Counted from the stretch's first letter, positions 1 through 12,099 are shown. The stretch is DNA of 64,000 nucleotides from Elephas maximus indicus (GCF_024166365.1 NC_064826.1:62513001-62577000), one strand, 5' to 3'. A program made the numbers and translations. Notes: generated by a model from the sequence alone, not told the origin.

Positions 1-114
1 TTGGTCATGTGGGAGAGACTACCCAAGAGGAATTCTAGGAGATGGGGATCATTGGGGGACATCTTACAGGCACAGAGAGACACTGTGTCCTGCTGGTGTA
101 AATGTGAATTATCA

Positions 115-355
115 TAGTCTTTATGGAAAGGCAATATGTATCAATAATCTTAAAAATATACCTTTTGGTTTAGTAATTCCATTTGTAGGAATCCATGCTA
201 AGAAAATGCAAAAGTGGAGAAATATGTGTTTAAAAGAGGTTATTTCCAGCATTGTTTAAAATAGTGAAAAACCAGAAACAAAGATTCAACAAAAGGAAAA
301 TTGATTTTGATATGCTCAAAATGGAGTTATACACAATCATCAGAAATGTCATTTA
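115..355 (+). mobile_element. Old L1 3' fragment
   Basis: Diverged version of the L1 ORF2 C-terminal and 3' region, with the typical run around gcattgtttaaaatagtgaa and aaccagaaacaaagattcaac. Strongly decayed; subfamily not resolved. Confidence 0.5.
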
Positions 356-500
356 CAACCAGATGTAATGTCTGACCAAGACTGAAGGGACCCCAGAAGA
401 CATAGCCCCCGAACTCTCTGTTAGACCAAAACTAAAAGCATTCCTGAAGCCAACTCTTCAGACAAAGATTAGACTGGACTATAAGACGTAAAATGACACA
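356..500 (+). mobile_element. L1 3'UTR fragment
   Basis: Matches the L1 3'UTR segment also seen at 32,925-33,160, including the shared run attcctgaagccaactcttc. Both ends are truncated. Confidence 0.6.
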
Positions 501-1258
501 TGGGTGTTACTTTGTGGAAGATAAAAAGTAGCAGTAGCTTTCCAGGAGGAGATCATTGGTGAGTTGTGTTTTATTTTGTAACATGAAGACTATGAGACAT
601 CCTCTAGACTTTGGTATCCAATAGTTAACTGGAAATATGGAGTGGGATTTTGAGAGAGAGAGAGGCAACACAGTAAAAAAAACCTCTGCTCTGTGATTTC
701 TGTCTCCCAATCTAATGTTTTCATGGGACTGTGCCATGTGAGGCAGGAGGTCCAGGCAGGCAGCCATGCAGTTCTTGGAACCCAAGCCTCAGGGCCAACC
801 TCAGTTTGACTCTGAGGTGATGTCCAAACTTAAAACAGATTCAAGCCCATCACAGCCAAGCCTCCCTCCCTCAACTCCAGTCTTCTGGTGCAAATGCCGC
901 AAGCCTAGAAATTGTGCTCACCTGTCCTTGTGTCCTGGACTAAGGCCTTGGGAACTACGAAAAATGGCAAAACTGTCAGAGCTGTTGCATATTGGCAGGG
1001 GAATCCGTGAGGTGGTGCTGAGGGGGAGGGCAGACCATGAGAAAGACAACCAGAAGAGTGGCCCTGGCAGAGGCATCCTCCCTCACAGCAAGCTAGAGAA
1101 TCCTGCAGGGTCTCCAGGTGAGCCACTGAGCCCAGGTGTTAAGCAATGTTAATGCCTGGAGCATCAGAGTAATGCTGTGAATGAACTTCTAGAGAGTTCA
1201 TGTCAGGTTTTATAAACTGATACTTCTGGGCAAGCAAGATTTGTTAATACAGCTAGAG
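501..1258. other. Unassigned intergenic sequence
   Basis: No repeat family or gene recognised. A 128-codon open frame at 766-1152 has no recognisable domain and is not called as a gene. Confidence 0.4.
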
Positions 1259-1858
1259 TTATGGATTGGATTGTGTCCTCCAAAAATATGTGTTGTAAAT
1301 CCTAACTCCTACGCCTGTGGCCTGTGGTTCTAATCTCATTTGGGAATGGGTTGTCTTTGTTATGTTAATTAGACAGGATTACTGTAAGAAGCCACAATGG
1401 GTACAGTCGTTAAAGTGCTTGGCTGCTAACCAAAAGGTCCCTCTCCGCGGGAGAAAGATGTGGCAATCTGCTTCCGTAAAGATTACAGACTTAGAAACCC
1501 TATGGGACAGTTCTACTGTGTCCCATAAGATCCCTATGAGTCGGAATTGACTCAATGGCAGTGGGAGTATTGGGTGTGTCTTAAAATCAATCTCCTTTGA
1601 GGTATAAAAGACATTAAACAAGCAAGTGAGAGAAGCAGAGATGGGGAAGAGAGATGCCAAGCTACACAGAGATCTCCAAGGAACCAGGGAACAAGCTGAA
1701 GAGACAAGGATTTTCCCCCAGAGCCAACAAAGGGAGACAAAGCATTCCCCCAGAGCCGGCACCTTGAATTTGGACTTCTAGCCTCCTAAACTGTGAGGAA
1801 ATAAATTTCTGTTTTTTAAAGCCACCCACTTGTGGTAATTCTGTTACAGCAGCACATT
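1259..1858 (+). mobile_element. MaLR-like LTR, interrupted by a SINE
   Basis: Begins atggattggattgtgtcc and ends near gtaattctgttacagcagca, the same architecture as the LTRs at 59,552, 60,513 and 62,604. It includes the aataaatttctg polyadenylation region. A SINE occupies about 1,392-1,566. Confidence 0.65.
1392..1566 (+). mobile_element. AfroSINE inside the LTR
   Basis: tRNA-like head (tcgttaaagtgcttggctgc), an internal block with gcttccgtaaagattacag, and the tail ctatgagtcggaattgactc. Sense on plus. Confidence 0.85.
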
Positions 1859-2443
1859 GTAGATCTACAATCAATGCTCACTGAAGGAGCAGTCAAGAAA
1901 TTAAATGACATTGCATTAGTCAACTCTGCTGCAAAAGGCCTCTTTAAAGTGCTAAAAAGTAAAGATGTCACTCTAGGGACTAAGGAACACCTGACCCAAG
2001 CCATGGTATTTTCAATGCCTCATATGTATGCGAAAGCTGGACGATGAATAAGGAAGACAGAAAAAGAATCGATGCCTTTGAATTACGTGTTGGCGAAGAA
2101 TGCGGAATATACTATGGACTGCCAGAAGAATGAACAAATCTGTCTTAGAAGAAGTAAAGCCAGAATGCGCCTTAGCAGCAAGGATGACAAGGCCTCATCT
2201 CATGTACTATGGACATGTTATCAGGAGGCACCTGTCCCTGGAGAAGGACATCACGCTTGGTAAAGTGAAAGGTCAGCAAAAAAGAGGAAGACCCTCAACA
2301 AGGTGGGTTGACACAGTGGCTGCAACAATGAGCTCAAGCATAACTATTGTGAGGATGGCGCAGGACCAGGCAGTGTTTTGTTCTGTTGTACACGGGGTCA
2401 CTAGGATTTGGAACCGACTTGATGGCAACTAACAACAACAGCA
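1859..2443 (+). mobile_element. RTE (BovB-like) 3' fragment
   Basis: 5'-truncated RTE. It matches the C-terminal coding region of the copy at 33,161-36,390 through accaagccatggtattttc-like and aggatggcgcaggacc motifs, and ends ggcaactaacaacaacag. Several frame breaks. Confidence 0.85.
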
Positions 2444-2594
2444 ATAGATAACTTAGATAGCTGGTTCCTTCAACTCAAACACAAATTATCATAGATGTTA
2501 CTGTGACTCTTGATCCACATCAGGAGAACATAGTTTTTTACAGATTCATACTCTTTGTAGACCTATGGATTTAAAGACCTTCTAATCTTACTTC

Positions 2595-2655
2595 CTTATT
2601 TTACAGATGAGAAAACTGAGGTCTAACAAAGTTAAATAAATGTCACTGCAGAACT
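2595..2655 (-). mobile_element. MIR fragment
   Basis: Contains ttttacagatgagaaaactg, the conserved MIR core, in reverse orientation. Confidence 0.5.
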
Positions 2656-3124
2656 GCAATATGTAAGATATTCAAAGAGATTGGGAAAATAATACTTTGA
2701 GAAATACCAGGTTTCAAAAAAGCTAATAAAACTTGAAAATCTAAACTTTGTTTTTAAAAAATCCCTGCACATGGCTGAATTTAAATAACTTTTTTTCCCC
2801 TCTGTTACGGAAGTGGGAATCACATGACAGACTGGCATGAAGTAATGACCCGATTACAAACAGAAAAGCTACAATCATAATCAACTTCCTTTAACATCCT
2901 TACTATTTCTAATTATTCTAACTTCTCTGTGCTACCTAGTTATCAGAAACTGGGTGGAAGGTGAAGGTTTATAACAAAAACACCTCTGACCTTAAAATCT
3001 TCTTGCCATGGCCAGGGAAGTTGTGAGTAAAAACGACAGCAACTTTAGAACAAAACAGGTTGAAGATGCCCACCCTAAATTTGGAAGAGTGAGGAAGTAG
3101 GCAGACTTTTACTCAGATCCTCAT
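2656..3124. other. Unassigned intergenic sequence
   Basis: No recognisable repeat, RNA or coding feature. Confidence 0.4.
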
Positions 3125-3180
3125 TTCAGGGCTGCTGTCACTGTGAGTTGGAATCGACCCAGTGGCAATGCTTTTTTTAA
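3125..3180 (+). mobile_element. AfroSINE tail fragment
   Basis: Only the 3' end (gtgagttggaatcgacccag plus T-rich tail) remains, immediately before a second SINE. Confidence 0.6.
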
Positions 3181-3330
3181 TGTGGATAAGAGCTTGGTTG
3201 CTAACCAAAAGTTCAGCAGTTTGAATCCACCAGCTGCTCCTTGGAAATCCTATGGGGCAGTTCTACCCTGTGCTATAAGGGTGCTATGAATAGAAATCCA
3301 CTCAGAGGCGATGAATTTGGTTTTTACTAC
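3181..3330 (+). mobile_element. AfroSINE, short form
   Basis: Contains gagcttggttgctaaccaaa, then ggaaatcctatggggcagtt, without the roughly 45-bp internal block. Second of four plus-strand SINEs in a row. Confidence 0.85.
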
Positions 3331-3335
3331 ATAAG

Positions 3336-3525
3336 AGGAGCACTGGTGGTGCAGTGGTTAAGGTGCTGGTCTGCTAACCGAAAGTTGGGTGGTTTGAACC
3401 CACCATCCACTCCAAGCAGTCTGCTTCCGTAAAGATTTATAGCCTTGGAAACCCTATGGTAAATTCTACTCTGTCCTATATGGTGGCTATGAGTTGAAAT
3501 CTGTTTGATGACAGTGGGTTATGAC
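3336..3525 (+). mobile_element. AfroSINE, long form
   Basis: Complete copy with gcactggtggtgcagtggtt, B box ggtttgaaccc, the internal block cttccgtaaagatttatagc and the common tail. Third in the cluster. Confidence 0.88.
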
Positions 3526-3535
3526 TACATAAATG

Positions 3536-3738
3536 GATCTCTGGGTGGTGCAAGGGGTTTTCTATCAGCTGCTAACCGAAAGGTTGGTGGTTTGAACCCA
3601 CCTAGCGGTGCCACAAATGAAACACTTGGTGATCTGCTTCTGTAAAGTTTACAGCCACAGAAAACCCTATGGAGCAGTTATACTCTGTTTAACACATGTG
3701 GTCACCACCTGACTTCAACAGGTTTGGGTTTTTTTTTA
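3536..3738 (+). mobile_element. AfroSINE, long form
   Basis: Fourth plus-strand copy, with gctgctaaccgaaaggttgg, gatctgcttctgtaaagttt and a T-rich end. The tail is more diverged than its neighbours. Confidence 0.82.
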
Positions 3739-3984
3739 TTACTGCATACAGGTACCTTTGTGAGAATTTCAAAATGGTGGCCAGTGTCGGCTGATCAAGT
3801 CCTAAGCGGGAGAATAGGAACTGGTGACAGAGTGAGGACTAGATTCCAGTCTCAACCCACCCAGGTATGTTTGGGCAGAGCATAACGTGAATAACCATAC
3901 TTGGTGGTCCTCATCATGGTAGTTTAGTTAACAGCACTAAGAAATCCTGAATTTACAGACAATGGCCAAAAAGCAACCTTAGGC

Positions 3985-4095
3985 TGAAGAGTGCACTTAT
4001 CAATGCTTTGTGCCTAGCACTTTCACAAGCAGACATTATCTCAGTTATCCCCATTTTATAGTTCAAAGTGTCACCTGGATTTTGAACATATGTTT
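3985..4095 (-). mobile_element. MIR fragment
   Basis: Reverse MIR with gtgcctagcactttcaca and atctcagttatccccattt. Confidence 0.5.
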
Positions 4096-4099
4096 TTTA

Positions 4100-4258
4100 G
4101 AACCCAAACCATTGCCGTCCAGTCAATTCCAACTCTTAGTGACCCTATAGGAGGAGTAGAAATGCCCCTCAGAGTTTCCAAGAAGCGGCTGATAGATTCG
4201 AGCTGCAGACCTTTTGGTTAGCAGTGAAGCTCTTAACCACTGTGCCACCAGCCCCCCA
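4100..4258 (-). mobile_element. AfroSINE, short form
   Basis: Reverse copy: tail ccattgccgtccagtcaatt, then cagagtttccaagaagcggc, and the head cttttggttagcagtgaagc. Confidence 0.85.
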
Positions 4259-4289
4259 AATGTCATTTCCTTTCTTTACACTAGTGAAT

Positions 4290-4468
4290 CGCAAACCTGT
4301 CTACACACAACAACAATAATAACAAAAACTACTATGCTCTGGTCCCACACTCAATTAAATCAAAACTGTTGGGAGTGGGCTTTATTTAGATTACAAAGAA
4401 TTTAATAAAATTTAAAAAAGCTCCCGAGGTGATTTTAATGAGCAGCCAGGATTGAGAATCACTGCTTA
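4290..4468. mobile_element. hAT-like (MER5/Charlie group) fragment
   Basis: Ends with gattttaatgagcagccagg and gattgagaatcactg, resembling non-autonomous Charlie elements. Weak, recalled similarity. Confidence 0.35.
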
Positions 4469-4806
4469 TGCTACTTCTCTCTGAGCACATAAAATTCAGC
4501 TAATAGAAGCTTCAATTTCTACAAGGTGATGAGGACATCTGATAGCATCCTGTCTTTTGGCAAATGAGAAAAATAATTAAGGCGTATTTATCCCAATTAG
4601 CCCTTAATTTTTTTGAAAATATTGATACATTCAAAAACACTGAAATTAAAAGATACAAAAACATGAAAGATAAAAGTAGCAGGATGGGAGAAAATATTTG
4701 CAAATTGATTAATCATAATACATAAAGAACTCAAAACAATGAAATTATAAGTACAATAGGCAAAGGATATAAACAGACAATTCACAGAATAAAAATATAA
4801 ATAATA

Positions 4807-5442
4807 TTGGTCTCAACCCATCTGGAGCAAAGGAGAATGAAGAACACCAAAGACACAAGGTAATTATGAGCCCAAGAGGCAGAAAGGGCCACATAAACCA
4901 GAGACTACATCAGCCTGAGATCAGAAGAACTAGATGGTGCCTGGCTACAATCAATGACTGCCCTGACAGGGAACAAAACAGAGAACCTCTGAAGGAGCAG
5001 GAGAGCGGTGGGATGCAGACCCCAAATTCTCATAAAAAGATCAGACTTAATGGTCCAACTGAGACTAGAAGGACCCTGGAGGTCATGGTCCCCAGACCTT
5101 CTGTTAACCCAGGACAGGAACCATTCCCAAAGCCAACTCTTCAGACAGGGATTGGACTGGACTATGGGATAGAAAATGGTACTGTGAAAGAATGAGCTTC
5201 TTGGATCAAGTAGACACATGAGACTATGCTGGCATCTCCTGTCCAAAGGGGAGATGAGAAGGTAGAGGGGGTCAGAAGCTGACCGAATGGACACGAAAGT
5301 AGAGAGTGGAGAGAAGGAATGTGTTGTCTTATTAGGGGGAGAGCAATTAGGAGTATATAGCAAGGTGTTTATACATTTTTGTATCAGAGTCCAACTTGAT
5401 TTGTGAACTTTCACTCAAAGCACAATGGAAATTAAAAAATAT
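4807..5442 (+). mobile_element. 5'-truncated L1 (3'UTR only) with target-site duplication
   Basis: Starts ggtctcaacccatctggagc and ends near aactttcactcaaagcacaa. It is flanked by 12-bp duplications atataaataata at 4,795-4,806 and 5,443-5,454. It shares its full length with the L1 3'UTR at 10,399-11,173. Confidence 0.87.
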
Positions 5443-5504
5443 ATATAAATAATAAAGTAAGAAGAGATGCTCAAATTTACCAGTAATCATCACCATCATT
5501 GTGG

Positions 5505-5704
5505 ACTAGTGGTGGTAAGTGACTCCACCTCATGGTGCCCCCATGTGTGGCAGAGTAGAACTGTGCTCCATAGGGTTTTCAACAGCTGATTTTTCAGAAG
5601 TAAATTGCCAGGCCTTTCTTCTGTTGCATCTCAGGGTGTACTCCAACCTCCAGCCTTTTGGTTAGCAGCCAAGAGCGTTAGCCATTTGCACCACCCGGGA
5701 CTCC
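5505..5704 (-). mobile_element. AfroSINE, variant with alternative internal block
   Basis: Reverse copy with the alternative block ctgatttttcagaagtaaat and ccaggcctttcttctg. Short flanking similarity ccagtaat on both sides suggests the insertion site. Confidence 0.82.
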
Positions 5705-6483
5705 TGCCAGTAATTAGGGAAATGCAAAAGATATATTTTTGGCAAGGCAGCTTTGCAAAAATTAAACTGATAATGTCCACTGTTGGTGAGGCTGTGGAAA
5801 AACAGCTATCCTCGTCTGTTGTCAGTGGAAGAATACGTTGGAGCAACTTTTTTTTGGAGCGACTCTGGCAGCTTTTATTACAATTTTTAATGTGCATATC
5901 TTTCGATCCAACAATTTCACTTCTAGGCTCTGACCCAGAGAGCAAAGAAGGTGGAGAGCAAAGGACATTCACAGCAGCAAGGTTTCAAATTTTGGAAACT
6001 TTTGGAAAAAAGAGACCATCAATAGAACAAGTTAAATAAATTCTGGGACATCCAGGATGTGGATACCTTGCAGGAGTTAAAAAAGAAGATAGCCTGTATG
6101 TGTGAACATAGAAGACTCTCCAAGATATAGCAGTAAGTTAAAAAAAATTTATAGACTAATGCACACCCTATGGTTCCATTAATGTAAACAACAAATAGCA
6201 ACCATAGGACGTATGTGTATATAAGTACATAAATTTGTCCAGAAAGGTTGGAAAGGCATAGGCCAAATTGCTCACAGCAGATACTTCAAGAGAGAAGAGT
6301 GGATTAGGGGTGTGATGCCAGGCGAGTTATTGCTCCACCTGAATTGCTTTCAGTTGCTGATAGTGCTTTTTTATATATTATTTGTGAAATTCAGAACTGT
6401 GGTAACAAGAAGGAAAATAATCTAATATTATTAATACTTTCTGGGAGAAATGCTACCAAGGATCAGATTTACTAACTCTCCCC

Positions 6484-7090
6484 TTTTTTTTTATTGTGGT
6501 GGAATATATATAACAAACTATATATATGTATTTACCATTTCAGCCACTTGTATGTGTACAATTCAGTGTCACTAATTATGTCCACCATGGTCTGCAGCCA
6601 TCACCACTATCCATTCTTACTCTTAACAGAAACTCAGTGCCCCTTAAGCTATAGCTCCCTGTCCCACCTGCCCCTGGTAAACCCGAATAAACCTTAGCCT
6701 CTACACATTTGCCTCTTCTAGATATTTCATGTAAGTGGGATCATACAATATTTGACCTTTTGTGTTTGCCTTATTTCACTCAGCATAATGTTGTCAGGGC
6801 TCATCCATGTCATAGCTTGTGTCAGAACTTCATTTCTAATTTTATGGCTGAATAATAGTCCATGGTATAGATACATGACATTTTGTTTATCCATTCATCT
6901 GTTCGTAGGCACTTAGGTTGTTTCTACCTTTTGGCTATGTGAATAAAGCTGCAATGAACATTGGTGTGCATGTGTCTTCTTGCTTCCCCGCATCAAGCCT
7001 TTTGGGTATATTCCTAGGAGTGGAACTGCTGAGTCATATGGTAAAATTCTGTGTTTAACTTTTTGAGAACTGCCAAACTATTTTTCACAG
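6484..7090 (-). mobile_element. L1 3' end (mammalian-wide type)
   Basis: Reverse L1: ttttattgtggtggaatata, then ttatttcactcagcataatg, tccattcatctgttcgtagg and ttgggtatattcctaggagt. Older type than the 3'UTR family at 4.8 kb. Confidence 0.78.
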
Positions 7091-7442
7091 CCTTTTTCTT
7101 TAAATTATATCAAAATTAAGTTTATTCTCACTTGTTCCCAAATTGGTTAATCCTTCGGCAAACTGCATTTAGAATTTTATCTCCTTAAAATGTAACAAAC
7201 CTACTCAGGTTACAAGGTTATTTCTTTAACAGCTATATTTCTCTGCTTTGAAGTTGCCTGGCTACTTGCCTTTCCTTTATTGAATAAGGGCTTTCCTTTG
7301 GCTGGGGACTTGCTCTCACTGAGCATACCTCTTCAGGAGAGATGCCCTGGAGCAACTACAGAGGAGCAAGATGCTATTTTGGACATCCTGGAATGCACGG
7401 AAGGTCACAGACGTGTTTCTCACTTAAAGGTTTTTTATTTCT
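7091..7442. other. Unassigned intergenic sequence
   Basis: Nothing recognised. Confidence 0.4.
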
Positions 7443-7637
7443 ACTTGTTAGTGCCCATCAAGTAGATTCCTGCTCATGGCAACCTCATGTGTGCAGAGTA
7501 GAACTTCTCCATAGGGTTTTCAAGGCTATGACCTTTTAGAAGCTTGTCTTCTGAGGAGTCTCTGGGTGGGTTTGAACAGCCAGCCTTTCAGGTAGTAGTC
7601 TAACGAGTAACCATTTGCACAACTCAAGGACTCCTAC
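7443..7637 (-). mobile_element. AfroSINE, alternative-block variant
   Basis: Diverged reverse copy with cttctccatagggttttcaa and gtaaccatttgcacaactc. Confidence 0.75.
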
Positions 7638-7751
7638 TTAGCATAGTTAATTCATTATTCTTTATTTTCCTTAGAAATGCTGCTTGCTTTGGTGGAGGAA
7701 AGTGGACAAAAAGCAAACATCTGATCAATACTTCTACAGTGAATTCTGTGG

Positions 7752-7975
7752 CTGCATAAAAACTAAGATGACAATAATAGTAACACTTCATATAGTGATT
7801 TTTATGTGCCTGGCATGGATCTGAGTGCTTTACATGCATTAATTAATTTCTCGAAGCATTTAATCCTTTAATTCTGGCTATATGGAGCAAATTGTACAAC
7901 TTCCCCAAGGTCACTTCACAGCTTTAAAGCAGCACTTAATTTTGAATTCAGACTGCGTGTTTTCATAATTAGGTA
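7752..7975 (-). mobile_element. MIR
   Basis: Reverse MIR with tttatgtgcctggcatgg, gtgctttacatgcattaatt and caaggtcacttcacagc. Confidence 0.7.
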
Positions 7976-8231
7976 CTTTTGCTTGGGAAGTAGCGAAAGC
8001 ACAAAATCCATTGTAAGACATATACAGGAAGCCAAGAAAACCAGAGAAGAATAATCCGTATTATCAGCACATATTGGCAAAAGAAGCTGAAAGTCAGCAC
8101 CACACATCTAGGTGATATCCTAACTGAGTTTAACACAACAGAGGGCTTCAGGAGGCTTGGACGGGCAGTTGGTTTTAGAGCGTTCTCCTTGAACGCACAG
8201 AAATAGAGCCAAGATGACAAGGTGAAACAGC

Positions 8232-8420
8232 AGTAGGGCCTTGGGTTTGGGACTCTGCCTGGGTTAAATAAAAGATCACTGAAATAATCTTGGACAAATT
8301 ACATACCTTCTCAGGCTGGTGACGGAATTAAGCATGATAATCCATATAAGATGCTTAGGCACCTGCCTGACGCGTTGGAAACGCTCAGTAATGTTATTAT
8401 TTATCATTACATTTTAGAAG
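8232..8420 (+). mobile_element. MIR fragment
   Basis: Forward MIR-like run around ggacaaattacataccttct and gatgcttaggcacctgcc. Diverged. Confidence 0.5.
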
Positions 8421-8539
8421 GTCCAGCTAAGTGTAACACAGTAATGGATTTTAAACACAGAATGGAACATCCGGTGATGCCATGCAATTTAGGTGTTAAC
8501 CAGTCAAGTTAGGCCTGGCTCCCTGCTTATCACTCTAAA

Positions 8540-8767
8540 AACCAAAACACGAAATCATTTGCCATTGAGTTGACTCTGACTCACGATGACCCCATGTGTG
8601 TCCGAGTGGAACAATGTTCCACAGGCTTTTTTTCCCCATGGTATTTTCAGTGGTTAATTTTTCAGACGATCACCAGGCCTTTCTTCCAAGGCACTTCTGA
8701 GTGGACTTGAATCTCTAACTTTTCAGTTAGCTGCTGAATGCCTTAACTGTTTGCACCCAGGGATGCT
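8540..8767 (-). mobile_element. AfroSINE, alternative-block variant
   Basis: Reverse copy with ccattgagttgactctgact, aatttttcagacgatcacc and caggcctttcttccaaggc. Confidence 0.82.
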
Positions 8768-9630
8768 TATCACTCACTGGTGGTACAAACCCCCACTACT
8801 CACCACTGGTTTGCTTTGAGGGTTTTTCCCTGGTAGTGGTGGTAGATTGTGATGTCCATCTCATTTTCCCCCCAGTCCTGGTTAGGATGAATGTACACTG
8901 ATCACATTGTAAGATACAGAAGGGCATCCTAACAGCCTCTGGTCTTTAAGTGCAGTGTCTTCCAGCCACACCTCGCTCTCCACCACACGTGGTGGAGGCC
9001 CCAGAGAGGAGGGACTCTGGGCTCACCCCCTCTTTTCCAGGCTCTCTGGCCCTGCCAGTTGCCACTGCAAACACTTCTGAGTTGCAGGGAGGGAGGAGAC
9101 TACATCAACTGAGGCCCTGCCCCAAAACTTTAGAAATGCGGTCAGGATTTTCATCATTCTCAAATTAAATTAAAACTTATTTAATGTTATATTCATCAGT
9201 TGAATGCACTGATCCGTTTTCAGACACCGTCACCTGACTGTCCTCGTACAGTGTGCCACAGTTTCCATGGAGCAGAGAAGATATCAACCTAAAAAGTTAA
9301 GGACTAAAATATTATATATATATATATTTTTTTTCTTTTTCCTCCTTTCTTCAATTGGAGGGTTATCTCAACATCAGTTGAAAAATAATGTCTGATTCAG
9401 CCATAGATGTTTGTTATTTACTATTGAGTGACCATCAGTGCTTGAGGCAACGTTCTAGAGCTACAGCAGTGAGCAACACAGACAAAAATCAGTCCTTCCT
9501 GGAACTTTTAGACAACTGGGTATCACATTTAAAAATCAGCAAATCAGTCACCGCTGACACTGGGTGTTCTCCCCGTCAGATGCTTAACAGATGGCGAGAT
9601 TTCAGGTTAGGAAGTGTCAATACTGATTAA
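8768..9630. other. Unassigned intergenic sequence with (AT)n
   Basis: No gene or repeat family recognised apart from an AT microsatellite near 9,311-9,330. Small open frames here lack support. Confidence 0.4.
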
Positions 9631-9838
9631 CCCAACCAGCTGCCGTTAAGTCGTTTCCAACCCGTGGTGACCTCACGTGTGTCAGAGTAGAGCTGTGCTC
9701 CACAGGGTTTTCAAGGACTGATTTTTCAGAAGTAGATTACCAGGCCTTTCTTCTGAGGCACCTCTGGGTGGACTCGAACTTCCAGCCTTTTGGTTAGCAA
9801 TTGAGTGTTTTAACTGTTTGCATCTTCCAGGGATTCTT
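9631..9838 (-). mobile_element. AfroSINE, alternative-block variant
   Basis: Well-preserved reverse copy with ctgatttttcagaagtagat, taccaggcctttcttctgag and gcacctctgggtggactcga. Confidence 0.88.
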
Positions 9839-9844
9839 CAATCT

Positions 9845-10380
9845 TGATTAGGGAGGTATCAAGGATAAGGCCATTCATTTGAATTAAATCGGAAATTGAA
9901 ATATAAAGCTGAATTTATTGCTTATGATAACAGAAAGCCACATCTGTCAAACACAGACTCCCCTAGCAGAATAGACAGCTGAAGCTGGGAGTGCAGGGAT
10001 GGGCTGACGTTCAGAGGCATGAGTGGGATGATGTCATCCCTAGTGGTTTACTTGGGTGATGCTGGTGTTGATTGGTTGGTACACACAGGCATACTTACTG
10101 GGGTGGTGAAGTCCCTTTAAGCCACTTCCCGTGTTCCTTTGACATGGCCCCACTAGTCTTTGAATACCCCTTTGCTTTCTAGCCCCAATAACCTTTCAAT
10201 AAACTCCTTTTCTCCTTGAAAAGGCCAGGGTAGGTTTCTGCTGCCTACCACTAAAAACTTGTACGGAACCAGTACTAGAAGTAGCCTGTAGGCAACAGGT
10301 GCTCAAGAAAATACAGGGAAATTTGGGACTGGTTATCTTCCCCAATGAAGGCTGACAACAAAGAAAGTTCAATTAGTATT
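9845..10380 (+). mobile_element. Probable ERV-L 5' LTR and leader
   Basis: Contains ccctttaagccacttcccg, a promoter-like AT-poor stretch, aataaactccttttctcc, and a segment near 10,262 resembling the ERV-L primer-binding region (ccagtactagaagtagcc). The start is not sharply defined. Confidence 0.4.
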
Positions 10381-10398
10381 AAAAGAATACCAAACCCA

Positions 10399-11173
10399 GT
10401 CTGGGGACCATGGTTTCAGGGGACATCTAAGTCAATTGGCATAATAAAATCTATTAAGAAAACATTCTGCATCCCACTTTGAAGAGTGGCATCTGGGGTC
10501 TTAAACGCTAGCAAGCAGCCATCTAAGATGCATCAATTGGTCTCAACCCACCTGGATCAAAGGAGAATGAAGAACAACAAGGACACAAGGCGATTACGAG
10601 CCCAAGAGACAGGAAGGGCCACATGAACCAGAGACTACATCATCCTGAGACCAGAAGAACTAGATGGTGCCCAGCTACAACTGATGACTGCCCTGACAGG
10701 GAACACAACAGAGAACCCCTGAGGAAGCAGGAGAGCAGTGGGATGCAGACCCCAAAGTCTCCTAAGACCAGACTTTATGGTCTGAGACTAGAAGGACCCC
10801 AGTGGTCATGGCCCCCAGACCTTCTGTTGGCCCAGGACAGGAACCATTTCTGAAGCCAACTCTTCAGACATGGATTGGACTGGACAATGGGTTGGAGAGG
10901 GATGCTGGTGAGGAGTGAGCTTCTTGGATCAGGTGGACACTTGAGACTATGTTGGCATCTCCTGCCTGGAGGGGAGATGAGAGGGTGGAGGTGGTTAGAA
11001 GCTGGCGAAATGGACATGAAAAGAGAGAGAGGAGGGAGAGAACGGGCAGTCTCATTAGGGGGAGAGTAATTGGGAGTGTGTAGCAAGGTGTATATGGGTT
11101 TTTGTGTGAGAGATTGACTTGATTTGTAAACTTTCACTTAAAAAAAAAGCACAATAAAAATTATTAAAAAAAA
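10399..11173 (+). mobile_element. 5'-truncated L1 with 18-bp target-site duplication
   Basis: 3'UTR-only L1 ending in a poly(A). Perfect 18-bp flanks AAAAGAATACCAAACCCA occur at 10,381-10,398 and 11,174-11,191. The duplicated bases include the tail of the adjacent SINE, so the L1 landed in that tail. Confidence 0.9.
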
Positions 11174-11178
11174 AAAAG

Positions 11179-11402
11179 AATACCAAACCCAAACCCGTTG
11201 CCCTCGAGTTGAATCAATTTGGCAGTCTATGGCATGCAGTGGCAATAAACCATTGCTGTCGAATCGATTCCAACTCATAGTGACCCTGTAAGACAGAGTA
11301 GAACTGCTCCATAGGGTTTCCAAGGAGTGGCTGGTGAATTCCAACCGCCGGCCTTTTTGTTAGCAGCCTGAGCTCTTAACCACAGTGCCACCGGGGCTCT
11401 GC
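11179..11402 (-). mobile_element. AfroSINE with partly duplicated tail
   Basis: Reverse copy. The tail motif occurs twice (cccgttgccctcgagttgaa and ccattgctgtcgaatcgatt) before a standard body ending ccaccggggctct. Confidence 0.85.
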
Positions 11403-12060
11403 AGTGGCAACAGAGCTAATTAAAGTGTCACAAAGTACTCCCAGGAATGAAGTACCCACTGAAGAAGTGGCTGCTACAGGATAGTATGAAACGCATAAGG
11501 ATTTCAGATGGGTGAGTTGACCACAGCGCCAGAAAGCTTAAGGAAAAAGATAAGCTCAGATATCTACATTTTCAGTTGAAGGCACAGGCTGAAAACCAGG
11601 GATTTGTATGACAGCTAAAAGAATCTCTTGTCATTTGGAGCCATGAGGCTAGGGGCTGAAATCAAATGCAGAGTTTGATCCCGCAGCTTAACAGATTACA
11701 TTATCTGTTGAATTTATAGCTATGTCAGGTCTCTTACATAAAAGCTAAGGCATTGGTTGGGAAAGAGTATGAGGAAGACCCTGATCGTTTGCATAGGGAT
11801 ACATGGCAGGATTTGGATTCCTCTGAACTCCCACCCCAATTGAGCTTTTCTTTACAGTTAAGCAGCTCCTCTGCCCCTCAACCTGAAGACCCTGAAACGC
11901 CAGTATCTGTGGGGATCAATCTTGCAAGACGAAGAAACTCTTGCACTCCAACTCTCCCACCCACTGTGAGATCTCAGCATGCCTCAGGACACCAATAAAA
12001 CATCAAACCAGAAGGCTTAGACTTCGGTTTTTCATTGAAAATTTGAAGAATATGTACGAG
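11403..12060 (+). pseudogene. ERV-L gag-like remnant
   Basis: Similar in order and wording to ERV-L gag. An open stretch at 11,753-11,998 is the longest piece. It is disrupted by frameshifts and was separated from the leader by later insertions. Confidence 0.5.
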
Positions 12061-12099
12061 GATGGATTGTGTGCGTGGATGTTAGGCTAAGTAGGAAGA

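Larger units (their letters stand above)
4560..6420 (+). mobile_element. Old L1 ORF2 3' remnant, interrupted twice
   Basis: Typical L1 motifs such as aaaatatttgcaaattgatt, gggaaatgcaaaagatata and ccaacaatttcacttctagg run through this interval. It is broken by an L1 3'UTR insertion (4,807-5,442) and a SINE (5,505-5,704). Confidence 0.6.

Noticed and set aside
766-1152. 128-codon plus-strand open frame
   Set aside because: No recognisable domain, no splice or promoter support, overlapping opposite-strand frame, and repeats on both sides. Chance openness in a GC-richer stretch is likely.
4866-5195. 109-codon frame read as a gene
   Set aside because: Lies wholly inside an L1 3'UTR repeated elsewhere in the window (for example 10,623-10,853).
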